Source of the DNA: S34-282 sp034422075
GTDB lineage: Bacteria; Chloroflexota; Dehalococcoidia; Lucifugimonadales; Australimonadaceae
Direction: 5' to 3'
Assembly: GCA_034422075.1 (NCBI GenBank)
Contig: DAOUJX010000069.1
Coordinates: 1 to 41,223, forward strand
Length of the DNA stretch: 41,223 nt
The notes beneath the pieces were generated by a model. That model worked only from the letters and a program-made list of their open reading frames with translations, ran no database searches and had not been told where the DNA came from. Shown here one piece after another: positions 16,722 to 24,084 of this stretch. The position numbers and the translations under genes were made by a program. Position 1 is the stretch's first letter. Each line of letters begins with the position of its first letter.

Positions 16722-19292
16722 TCAAAACACGGAGCCGTCCGACCACAGTAGGTGATTGACCTGGTCAATCGCGTACTCTCTTTGTCGTGAGTCAATCGCC
16801 GAGACTTGCACAACCCAAGCCTGTCCGTAACCCAAGTCAAGCAGTACCGGCTGATCATCGAGTTGACTCAGGCGACCATGGACCTCACCGAGGATAAGCT
16901 GTGTCAGATGGCTTCCCGCGCCTATATGGGCACCGCGGATCTTGGAGATGGCGTCGTTAACCGAGCTCAGTGTTTCGAGAAGCTCCGAATCGCCTGCAGC
17001 TCTGCCGATGACTTCAATGTCATGTGCGTAGCCGGGTCCTATCAGGTCGGGGTTCCCCATCCAGCCCGCAATTGTTGGCAGAGTTCGATGCAGGCCATGC
17101 CTCTCCAAATGTCTTTGTACGACCCAGGGAGTGTCACCAAGACGATGGAGCGACGACTTCCATCGTTCAGCAATCGCCCGCACCCTTTCGTATTCCTCAA
17201 TCCCAAGCGCGTCTTCTGCCAATAGTCGGATGAACTCCTTGTCTCCTCCTGCTCTGAACAACACGAAGTCATCCACTGACAGCTCGGCGGCGGTCACCGT
17301 ACGTAGGCGACGGGTGTATGCGTGACTGCCGCCTATGAGTTCGTTCAGCACATGCAGTTGAGACCATTCTGTAAGAAGGACGTAACATCCGCCATAGAAT
17401 TCAACCAGCCGTGCACGCCGAGCATCATCGCGGCCGACCACAGATGATGGACGGAAAGAACGGCGTCGAGAGAATCTGTGCTCGAAATCTAGCATGGGCT
17501 GGTCAGAGGGCACGTAGTAGTCCGGTCGAGGAGATTCAGTAGACCTCAACGCAGGAAGCAGGCCAGAATCAATTCCGAGGAGGCTAGCGCGATCCTCCGC
17601 TTCCATCCGGCTGGCACTCATCAGAGTGCGTTCTCGAGTCTGGTGGCTCGACAGCCATATTCGCTCAAATGGATAGGTCAAGACTTGAATTTCCCGCGCA
17701 GCCGCTAAGTTCCGCAATCGGGCAAATCGTCGCCTGCCTGGCCAAGCCATTAGGATGAGTCCGTCCCATTCATCCTCGGGCCGGATGGCCTGTATGGGAA
17801 GAACTTGTGGATCATCTACAAGAGCAACAAGTCCTTCTCGAAGACACTCAGCAGATCTCGTCGATCGGCTGGCAATTGCCCATCGGCCACTCGCCACGCT
17901 TAGCGTGCTCACGAGAAGGTCGGCCTTCTCCATCATACTGGTCTCGTTGTACACAGCGTTTTCCAGGTTGTCCAACACTGACAGGAACTCTCTGGTAGTG
18001 TCTGACGTTATCCACATCTGGCTACGGGTTAGGGCTTCTCTCGCCCGGCGTAGGTCTGACTTTATCTCCTCACTTACTCCGAAGCAGCACTCGCTGATCT
18101 CCAGCAACATTCTGTAGAGCCGGGCCAGAAGATCATCAGTTTCTGATCTCTCCTCAGTCCCATCAAGCGTTGCTGCCACCCTTTCCATGGCTGCTGCCGC
18201 TGCTTGGAGGTCATTGTTTTGGCAGTCGATTGCAACTATACTGGATTGTTCCCTTATGTCTGCCACTCGAACCGTCCGACCAACTAGGCTTTTCCTAGAC
18301 CTTTCTCCAGCGTGGTCTTCTCCAATCATCACTTCGGTTGGGGACAAGTACCATACAGGCCAACCTCTGGATCGCAGGAGTTGGATTTCATCTGCCTCAT
18401 CAGGCGATGCCAGTATCACGACCCTGTGGCGGTCCGTGATATCGTCGAACGCCTGAAAATCGCTGACAATGACTCGAGCCCCGTCCACGAGTACCACTTG
18501 GGATGATTCGGGGGCGGACTTGGCCACATCCGCTATGTCTTGGGGAACTCTGCTTACGGCAATGAGCGGTTCTCCAATCACCTGATATGCATCACCTGTC
18601 TTGATTTCGCCTCCAGGCCCTATCGTCCCCCACGGTAGGAAGTCGGAGAGTAGGTCAGAACCATCTAGAGGGCTCGGTGCCAAGGAGACTATTCCGGTGA
18701 TGCCTGCGAAGCGCGCTTGTGTCATACACAGAAGTGCGGCGTTGCGAATCATGCTGTCATTACCGTAGGTTGTGATGCCCAGCAGCTCATCAAGACTGCT
18801 GCGGTCGAAGACACCGAGATTGGAAGTGAGTGTGCCCATGGGTCGTTTTCGGTCTGTAGGCTCGAGCCTAAGCACATCTGACATCGGAAAGCTGCGCCAC
18901 TCTGGTTTGCCTAGCAGTCTCAGCCTGAATAGGCCGGAATGCCCTTCCCAGATGCCCGCGTACTCGTATACGTAGTCGCTGGGGTTTACTTTGACATGCT
19001 GCCCTACGGCTAGTGCAGTGCGGGCGTAGTTCTCGGCAAGATGTGGGAAGTCTTCTTGGAGTCGTGCGAGTGCTAATAGCACTGCGGTGAGCGGTGCCGT
19101 CCCCGGTGTCTTGTCCAGAACAAAACAACATGCTCCCGGTTCGCCTTTCATGGCAGCAGCCAGAAGGAGGGCGAAGAACCACGGAATCCGTTCCATAGAC
19201 GAATCGTCGCCGAATCGTCCGGCGATACGTTCGATTATCGGAAACCGGCTGCGCAACTCTCGGATCAGTTCTTGGTCGCTATAGTCGCTCAC
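16722..19292 (-). CDS. DrmE-like DISARM protein
   Basis: 856 residues from a GTG; an in-frame TAG six codons upstream closes the N-terminus, so the gene is complete despite the nearby insertion element. Residues 33-80 (IPWFFALLLAAAMKGEP, then LDKTPGTAPLTAVLLALAR) look like a P-loop that lacks the canonical GKT. The middle resembles a degenerate helicase, with VLVDGARVIVSDF and LTYPFERIWLSS. The C-terminal third has GGDKEFIRLLAEDALG, RAIAERWKSSL, GAHIGAGSHLTQL and QVNHLLW, which I associate with DrmE-type proteins. Size and position upstream of drmA/drmB agree with class 2 DISARM. The assignment rests on pattern memory, not an alignment. No clear ribosome site is seen. Confidence 0.6.
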   Translation of the reverse strand: MSDYSDQELIRELRSRFPIIERIAGRFGDDSSMERIPWFFALLLAAAMKGEPGACCFVLDKTPGTAPLTAVLLALARLQEDFPHLAENYARTALAVGQHVKVNPSDYVYEYAGIWEGHSGLFRLRLLGKPEWRSFPMSDVLRLEPTDRKRPMGTLTSNLGVFDRSSLDELLGITTYGNDSMIRNAALLCMTQARFAGITGIVSLAPSPLDGSDLLSDFLPWGTIGPGGEIKTGDAYQVIGEPLIAVSRVPQDIADVAKSAPESSQVVLVDGARVIVSDFQAFDDITDRHRVVILASPDEADEIQLLRSRGWPVWYLSPTEVMIGEDHAGERSRKSLVGRTVRVADIREQSSIVAIDCQNNDLQAAAAAMERVAATLDGTEERSETDDLLARLYRMLLEISECCFGVSEEIKSDLRRAREALTRSQMWITSDTTREFLSVLDNLENAVYNETSMMEKADLLVSTLSVASGRWAIASRSTRSAECLREGLVALVDDPQVLPIQAIRPEDEWDGLILMAWPGRRRFARLRNLAAAREIQVLTYPFERIWLSSHQTRERTLMSASRMEAEDRASLLGIDSGLLPALRSTESPRPDYYVPSDQPMLDFEHRFSRRRSFRPSSVVGRDDARRARLVEFYGGCYVLLTEWSQLHVLNELIGGSHAYTRRLRTVTAAELSVDDFVLFRAGGDKEFIRLLAEDALGIEEYERVRAIAERWKSSLHRLGDTPWVVQRHLERHGLHRTLPTIAGWMGNPDLIGPGYAHDIEVIGRAAGDSELLETLSSVNDAISKIRGAHIGAGSHLTQLILGEVHGRLSQLDDQPVLLDLGYGQAWVVQVSAIDSRQREYAIDQVNHLLWSDGSVF

Positions 19293-19324
19293 GTCTTCTG
19301 GCTCAAGCTATTTCTCAGTGGGGT

Positions 19325-19349
19325 TGTCCTGCCCCCAACGGTTGTACCA
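19325..19349. repeat. IS terminal inverted repeat (left)
   Basis: Reads TGTCCTGCCCCC followed by a weaker half ending in ACCA. It matches the reverse complement of 20512-20536 at 18 of 25 positions counted by hand. Confidence 0.8.
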
Positions 19350-19353
19350 CTCG

Positions 19354-20205
19354 CTATGTCAGACCGGCAAGACTCAGAACAGCGTCTGTTGGCAACACCT
19401 TCTCTAGCGCCGGCAGCCTGTAGTCCAGCGAACGGTGCGGCCTGATGCGGTTGTAGGTCTGCCGGTACTGTTCCGTCAACACCTTCACCTCTAGCAGCGT
19501 GGAGAAGACCTCCCTGTCCAGCAGTTCATCCCGAACTTGCCGTTGAAGCTCTCGATGTACCCGTTCTCTCACGGCGAGCTCGGCTCGATGTAGAGCGTCC
19601 GCGCTCCCACATGCCCCAGCCACTCACGCACCGCCTTCGCCGTGAAATCCGGTGCGTTGTCCGAGCGGATGTGCTCCGGCACCCCCCGAGCCAGCATCGG
19701 CTCGGACAGGACCTCGATCACATCAGCGGAGCGCATGTGGCGCGCAGCCCTGGTCGCCAGGCACTCCCGGCTGCATGCATCCATGACCGTCAACAGTCGT
19801 ACCCCTCTGCCATCCTGCGTCCTGATCTGCATGAAGTCGTAGGCCCACACGTGGTTCTTCCACGCCGACCGCAGCTGCACGCACGAGCCATCGTCGAGCC
19901 ACAGCCGTCCTCGCTTCGGTTGCTTCCCAGGCACCTTCAACTCCGCCTGTCGCCATGGTCGTTCCACCCGCTTGTGGTTCACATTCCAACCCTTCATCCG
20001 CAGCAGCGCGGTAATCTTGCGGTAGCCGTACCTGCCGAACCGGCTGGCTAACTCCACGATCGCATCGGTCAATGCCCGCTCATCCCCCGCAGGTCTCGAC
20101 GCATAGCGCTCCGTCGACCGAGGATGGTCCAGCACCAGCAGGCGTGTCGCTCAGAGACTCCGAGGAGCTGCTTCACGTGATCGATGAAGCTGCGGCGAGC
20201 AGGAC
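19354..20205 (-). pseudogene. IS3-family transposase orfB (frameshifted)
   Basis: The rve/DDE transposase is recognisable: FGRYGYRKITALLRMKGW, then WAYDFMQI (first Asp), TVMDACSRECL, HIRSDNAPDF (second Asp). The frame breaks at about 19570, inside the segment carrying the catalytic Glu (IEPSSP / WENGYIESFNG), and resumes as RDELLDREVF, YNRIRPHRSLDY. A second break lies near 20143, between GVSERHAC and VLDHPRSTERYA. The two Asp and the Glu therefore never occur in one protein. Confidence 0.88.
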
Positions 20206-20472
20206 TCAGAAGTTTCCCTGGGCGGCCTTCTTCAGGATCTGGTTGTCCAGCGTCAGCTCGCCGCAGCCGGTCGTTGTCTGACTCTAAGTGCTTCAGCCAT
20301 CTGGCCTGGTCGATGCTGAGGCCGCCGTGCTCTCTGCGCCAGCGATAGAAGCTGCTCCGTCACGCCGATGGAGCGGAAGACCTCGGCCGCAGTGCTGCCT
20401 GCGGCTATGACCACCTCTGCCTCGCGGAGCTTGTTGATCGCCTGCTCCGGCGTGTGCCTCCCTTCTCCTCAT
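20206..20472 (-). pseudogene. IS3-family orfA (frameshifted)
   Basis: The helix-turn-helix protein of the IS is spread over three frames: TPEQAINKLREAEVVIAAG and STAAEVFRSIGVTEQ, then FYRWRREHGGLSIDQARWLK and HLESDNDRLRR, then LTLDNQILKKAAQGNF and a stop at 20206. The start codon frame itself (ATG at 20472) is shifted relative to the first piece. Confidence 0.82.
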
Positions 20473-20511
20473 GTCGCCCTCCCTTGTGTACACCAAGACC
20501 AACAATAGTCT

Positions 20512-20536
20512 TGGTGTAGCTTTCGGGGGCAGGTCA
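20512..20536. repeat. IS terminal inverted repeat (right)
   Basis: On the minus strand it reads TGACCTGCCCCC and ends in ACACCA, the partner of 19325-19349. Confidence 0.8.
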
Positions 20537-20584
20537 CGATAGGGCATTCAATTGCTAGGTAGATGGCAGGGCTGCTAGCACTCC

Positions 20585-21286
20585 TTACGGAGACCCAATC
20601 GTGATTTCCCCAGCTCCCCCTGTGACACAAAGGGACACTAACGGGCAGATCCCGCAAAGAGGTCGGCGCGACTGGCATACAGTCATTGACAGGTCAAGTG
20701 CAGCGTATCCGTAGGCGCGATAGTTGCTCTCAGGCGTAAGCCGGTCTGCCAGCTCAAGTAGCCATCTCTTGCGGCGAGTCTCTCCATCGTAGTTCTCCCC
20801 GACCAAGCGACAAAGAAGTCGCACAATGTTGGCGTCGACTATCGCGGCACGACTACCGCCATGTAGCGCTGCCGTCGCAGCAGCCACATAGTCACCCACA
20901 CCAGGAAGCTTCTTCAGTTCGTCGACCACCGTCGGGATGTTTCCATCACGGACGGCGATCGCGCGGACCAGTTGAACAAACAGCGGTCCCCGCCAACGCA
21001 GCCCAAGCGACTCCAGCATCCCCTTCAAGTGGTCTTCTGTAGCATGGGCAAGTGCGCGCGCTTCCGGATATTGACGCTGGATGCGCTCGAACACACGGGC
21101 GGCTTGACTAGCACGGGTCCGCAGCAGCAGAAACTCAGCAATTAGGCCCTGCCAGACGGGAAGGCCTAGAGACCGCCACGGGTAGCTCGGGGAGTGGTCG
21201 GCGCCCCAGTTGAGCACCGCATTGCGAACCTCCGCGACCCACTCGTCGGGGAGCGCACCCGGACCTGCTCGGGCATTCGCACTCAC
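20585..21286 (-). CDS. MIG/TDG-type T:G mismatch DNA glycosylase (HhH-GPD, Fe-S)
   Basis: 233 residues from a GTG at 21286 that overlaps the methyltransferase stop as GTGA; longer readings would run deep into that gene. The HhH-GPD fold is clear: helix-hairpin-helix LPGVGDYVAA (127-136), catalytic Asp151 in IVDANIVR, and the iron-sulfur ligands C204-x6-C211-x2-C214-x5-C220. At the residue that decides chemistry, where endonuclease III has Lys, there is Tyr133, exactly 18 residues before Asp151. The same Tyr/Asp spacing (126/144) is found in the thymine glycosylase Mig.Mth of Methanothermobacter, also encoded beside a C5-methyltransferase. The expected job is removing T from T:G pairs formed by deamination of 5-methylcytosine, like Vsr beside Dcm. 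Confidence 0.85.
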   Translation of the reverse strand: MSANARAGPGALPDEWVAEVRNAVLNWGADHSPSYPWRSLGLPVWQGLIAEFLLLRTRASQAARVFERIQRQYPEARALAHATEDHLKGMLESLGLRWRGPLFVQLVRAIAVRDGNIPTVVDELKKLPGVGDYVAAATAALHGGSRAAIVDANIVRLLCRLVGENYDGETRRKRWLLELADRLTPESNYRAYGYAALDLSMTVCQSRRPLCGICPLVSLCVTGGAGEITIGSP

Positions 21287-22878
21287 CGCTCTATCAGCCC
21301 TAGAGCATCTGCTAGAGCGCCGGCGATGCGACGTGCGAGCAGCGGCGGAACCGCGTTGCCTACTTGGACATACTGCTTCGTGCGGGGTCCCTCGAAGTAG
21401 TAGTTGTCTGGAAATGTTTGAAGCCTCGCTGCCTCTCGAACCGTCAGGCTGCGGCACTGTCTTGCGTCGGGATGGATGTAATAGTGACCGTCCTTCGAGA
21501 TGTGTGATGTAATTGTGGTGGAAGGGCGGTGGAACAACTGCACTCTAAAGCGGTCCGAGAACAGGCTACCCATGACTGCGGAGCGTACGTTCTTGTGTTT
21601 GGGCAGGAGGCTGTCCGGGAAGTCCGCAAGTGTAGGGGAGCGTTGCTTAACGCAGCTGAAGGCAGCGGCAAATAGGTATCGAGTCAGGTCGCTAGGCATG
21701 TGGCCACGGGATTCGTGGTTCAGAACGCCCTGGAGCTTCGGGTCCTCAAACCAATCCGGCTCATATTGCGAGGTCACGTTGCCTTCCTGAACAAAGCGCC
21801 CACCTCGGCCATGCTGGGGCGTCTCCAGCTGCTCTCTGACAAGTGCTACCTCATTCCTGATGAGCTTCGGCACAGACTTGATGTCCTTCAGCAGGTGGTC
21901 CCCGGAAGCCCGAACAGCTCTCTCCCACAGTTCATTTGAATCCGCTTGTCGGCTTAGCCCTGAGCGCAAAGGAGGGAGCCCTTGCAGCACATCGGCTAGC
22001 GTTGCACGATTGGTTGGCTCAATAAGCGGCCCTAGTACATCTCGTGCCCGCTCAGCCCTGTCACGACGAACTCCAACGATGATGACGCGATGCCTGGCCT
22101 GCGGTAGCCCCAAGCAATCTGCCCGCAGGACGAAACTCCCCGCTGACGGTTCAATGCCGTCGCCGTTAGCCTGCGTACAGGATGGCCCAAGGGGAAAGAG
22201 CTCATACTCGACATTTCGGTGGCGCGGCCTGTAGTCGGCAAGAGCCTTGCCCGGGTGGCGGAGGTCGGTCTGGATTTGTCCAAACAGCTGTCGACCATTA
22301 CGAGTAGATGACAGAATACCTTTGACATTTTCGAGGACGAACGCTCCCGGTGCGTGGTCGGCAAGAATCCTCAGGTATTCGCGGTACAGAAAGTGTCGCC
22401 GGTCGCTTTCGAACTGCGCCCCCTGCACAGACCTCATCCGAGACCTGCCGACTAGCGAGTAGGCTTGGCACGGCGGCCCTCCTATCACTACAGCATCACC
22501 CGTGTCGCAGGCTGTTCCGAGCGCTTCGTCCACGCGCACACGGACACTTGAGTGGTCTTCGGCACCAAGCTCAGTCTTCCAAGTCGCCCTTTCCGCCTGC
22601 TCCCATTCCTCCGGATACGCTACCGTGAGGTCAGCCAGCGAGAGGTGCCCACGAACATAGTCGTAGTACTCAGGCGGCACGCAACCCTTATCGAATTGTC
22701 GAAAGAACGTTCTGAGGCGCAGAGTCTCGTATGCTGTTTCCTCAGTCTCGATCGAGATAGCCATACGAAATAGGTTTCCATCAAGGGCACTGAACCCCTC
22801 GCTGAGGCCGCCAGGGCCCGCGAACAGGTCCACGATGGGAACTTGCGTTGTGGAGTTGCCAGAGGGGCTCATGCTCAT
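21283..22878 (-). CDS. DNA cytosine-C5 methyltransferase (DrmMII-like)
   Basis: 531 residues with the complete motif set. Motif I is VDLFAGPGGLSEGFSAL (16-32); motif IV is GGPPCQAYS with nucleophile Cys137; motif VI is FVLENVKGI (180-188); motif VIII is LPQARHRVIIVG. Motifs IX/X are LTVREAARLQTFPDNY and QVGNAVPP at the C-terminus. The target-recognition region lies between VIII and IX; its specificity cannot be read. Class 2 DISARM uses such an enzyme (DrmMII) to mark host DNA. It lies 19 bp downstream of dcd on the same strand and overlaps the mismatch glycosylase gene by 4 bp. It is the only intact methyltransferase in the island. Confidence 0.93.
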   Translation of the reverse strand: MSMSPSGNSTTQVPIVDLFAGPGGLSEGFSALDGNLFRMAISIETEETAYETLRLRTFFRQFDKGCVPPEYYDYVRGHLSLADLTVAYPEEWEQAERATWKTELGAEDHSSVRVRVDEALGTACDTGDAVVIGGPPCQAYSLVGRSRMRSVQGAQFESDRRHFLYREYLRILADHAPGAFVLENVKGILSSTRNGRQLFGQIQTDLRHPGKALADYRPRHRNVEYELFPLGPSCTQANGDGIEPSAGSFVLRADCLGLPQARHRVIIVGVRRDRAERARDVLGPLIEPTNRATLADVLQGLPPLRSGLSRQADSNELWERAVRASGDHLLKDIKSVPKLIRNEVALVREQLETPQHGRGGRFVQEGNVTSQYEPDWFEDPKLQGVLNHESRGHMPSDLTRYLFAAAFSCVKQRSPTLADFPDSLLPKHKNVRSAVMGSLFSDRFRVQLFHRPSTTITSHISKDGHYYIHPDARQCRSLTVREAARLQTFPDNYYFEGPRTKQYVQVGNAVPPLLARRIAGALADALGLIER

Positions 22879-22897
22879 CGAAACCCAAGCCGCTTGG

Positions 22898-23473
22898 CTA
22901 CTGTTCGCCGGAGTCGTACTCTTCGTAGACGCGGGAGGCCGTGGGGAGTGTTTGGCCCTGGTACTTGGAGCCGAGCTCCGTCGCGCCGTAGAGGTGCTCG
23001 GCAGGCGTCGTGAGGCGCAGGAAGGATATCTGGCCGATCTTCATGCGGTGGTAGAGCGTGATGGGCAGGTTGGAAACGTTGCTCAGCTCCAGCGTCAGCT
23101 GACCTTTCCAGCCCGGGTCGACGTAGCCCGCCGTCGAGTGGATGAGCAGGCCGATGCGCCCCAGCGACGACTTGCCCTCCAGCCGCGCAACGAGGTCGTC
23201 CGGCACCTCCACGTGCTCCACGGTACCCCCGAGGACGAACTCGCCTGGGTGCAGCATGAAGGGGTCATCATCGCCGATCGTCACCAACTCGGTGAGGCGT
23301 TCCGTGTTCTCGCGGATGTCGACGTAGGGCACGCGATTGTTGCGGAAGACCAGGATGTGCCGGTCGAGGTGCAGGTCCACTGAGGCGGGCTGAATGCAGC
23401 CGTCCGTAAGCGGCTGAATGACGATGCGCCCCCTGGCAATCTCTTCGCGGATGGTGACGTCGCTAAGTACCAT
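22898..23473 (-). CDS. dcd: dCTP deaminase
   Basis: 191 residues, usual for Dcd. It deaminates dCTP to dUTP; some relatives also hydrolyse dUTP. Seen: DGCIQPASVDLHLD (24-37), KSSLGRIGLL (101-110), HSTAGYVDPGWKGQL (112-126) and the catalytic Glu129 in TLELSN. The C-terminal tail ends in YEEYDSGEQ. G+C is that of the core genome, so dcd marks the right border of the island. No terminator was seen in the 19 bp before the methyltransferase gene, so read-through into the island is possible. Confidence 0.94.
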   Translation of the reverse strand: MVLSDVTIREEIARGRIVIQPLTDGCIQPASVDLHLDRHILVFRNNRVPYVDIRENTERLTELVTIGDDDPFMLHPGEFVLGGTVEHVEVPDDLVARLEGKSSLGRIGLLIHSTAGYVDPGWKGQLTLELSNVSNLPITLYHRMKIGQISFLRLTTPAEHLYGATELGSKYQGQTLPTASRVYEEYDSGEQ

Positions 23474-23516
23474 GTCGGCCCGAGCGCTAGTCTAGCGAAG
23501 TTCGTCGTCCGGCGCG

Positions 23517-24068
23517 CTAGTAGCGAATCGTGCGGGAGGCGGCGCCCGACGGCGATAGCGCCTCCCCCGTAATGGTCATCGCAAGGGGAGAGCACAGGAA
23601 TGCGACGAGGGAGGCGGTCTCTTCGGAGGCGATGCCTCGCTCGAGCGCGTTCTGGTTGTCGTGCGGGTCGGCGGTGATGACGGCGTTGACGCCGACGCCG
23701 CGCTGACGCCAGCGCATGCCAAGCGTCCGAACCGCGCTTTCGAGGGTCGCATCTCGAACCCCCACGGCGAGGTCGTCGGTGCCAGTGCATGGTTCCGCCA
23801 CGGCAACGATGCGGCCCCAAGCCGCCGCGCCCATCGCCTCCGCCGCAACTGAGAGCAGCGACGTGAGCACGTCCAGTTCCGCGCCTTCGCTCCCGGGGCA
23901 GCCGGCCACGACGACAAGGACGTCGCACGCGCCAGCGTCGGCATCGGCCGACATTGCCTGCGCGACGTCGGCGCCCTCGGCGGCAAGCGCCGCCATAATG
24001 GCATCGGTCAGCGGGCTAGTGCTAGGCGCTGCGACGAGCGCCCTCTTGCCCTCGAGCAGAAGGTCCAC
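23517..24068 (-). CDS. Degenerate short-chain dehydrogenase/reductase-like protein
   Basis: 183 residues, against about 250 for ordinary SDRs. The fold is traceable: an N-terminal beta-alpha-beta (KRALVAAPSTSPLTDAI, then GADV), VLVVVAGCPG in place of NNAG, WGRIVAVAE, VGVNAV, and a C-terminal TGEALSPSGAASRTIRY. The nucleotide-binding TGxxxGIG is replaced by APSTSPL, and the catalytic YxxxK is missing (VRDATLESAV occupies that place). It should therefore not be a normal oxidoreductase. It may be a regulatory or structural relic; it sits between hppA and dcd on the same strand. Confidence 0.6.
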   Translation of the reverse strand: MDLLLEGKRALVAAPSTSPLTDAIMAALAAEGADVAQAMSADADAGACDVLVVVAGCPGSEGAELDVLTSLLSVAAEAMGAAAWGRIVAVAEPCTGTDDLAVGVRDATLESAVRTLGMRWRQRGVGVNAVITADPHDNQNALERGIASEETASLVAFLCSPLAMTITGEALSPSGAASRTIRY

Positions 24069-24084
24069 TCCCCCGTCCCGCCGG

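Larger units (their letters stand above)
19325..20536 (-). mobile_element. Degenerate IS3-family insertion sequence
   Basis: About 1.21 kb, bounded by 25-bp imperfect inverted repeats with TG/CA tips (both ends share CCTGCCCCC). It carries orfA and orfB remnants reading on the minus strand, the same direction as the defence genes. At least four frameshifts break the transposase, so it is not autonomous. Bases flanking the two tips (GGGT left, CGAT right) do not form a target duplication. It sits in the gap between the mismatch glycosylase gene (stop 49 bp away) and the DrmE-like gene (start 33 bp away), interrupting no coding sequence but probably affecting transcription. Confidence 0.88.

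Noticed and set aside
8545..19292. A drmC-like PLD nuclease
   Set aside because: Looked for HxKxxxxD pairs in the island proteins and saw none; the nuclease candidate is the NERD domain.
20585..21457. Longer form of the glycosylase starting at 21457
   Set aside because: It would overlap the methyltransferase by about 175 bp with low-complexity sequence; the GTG in the GTGA overlap gives a natural family N-terminus.
22835..23383. Plus-strand frame opposite dcd
   Set aside because: Antisense shadow of dcd with no recognisable domain.
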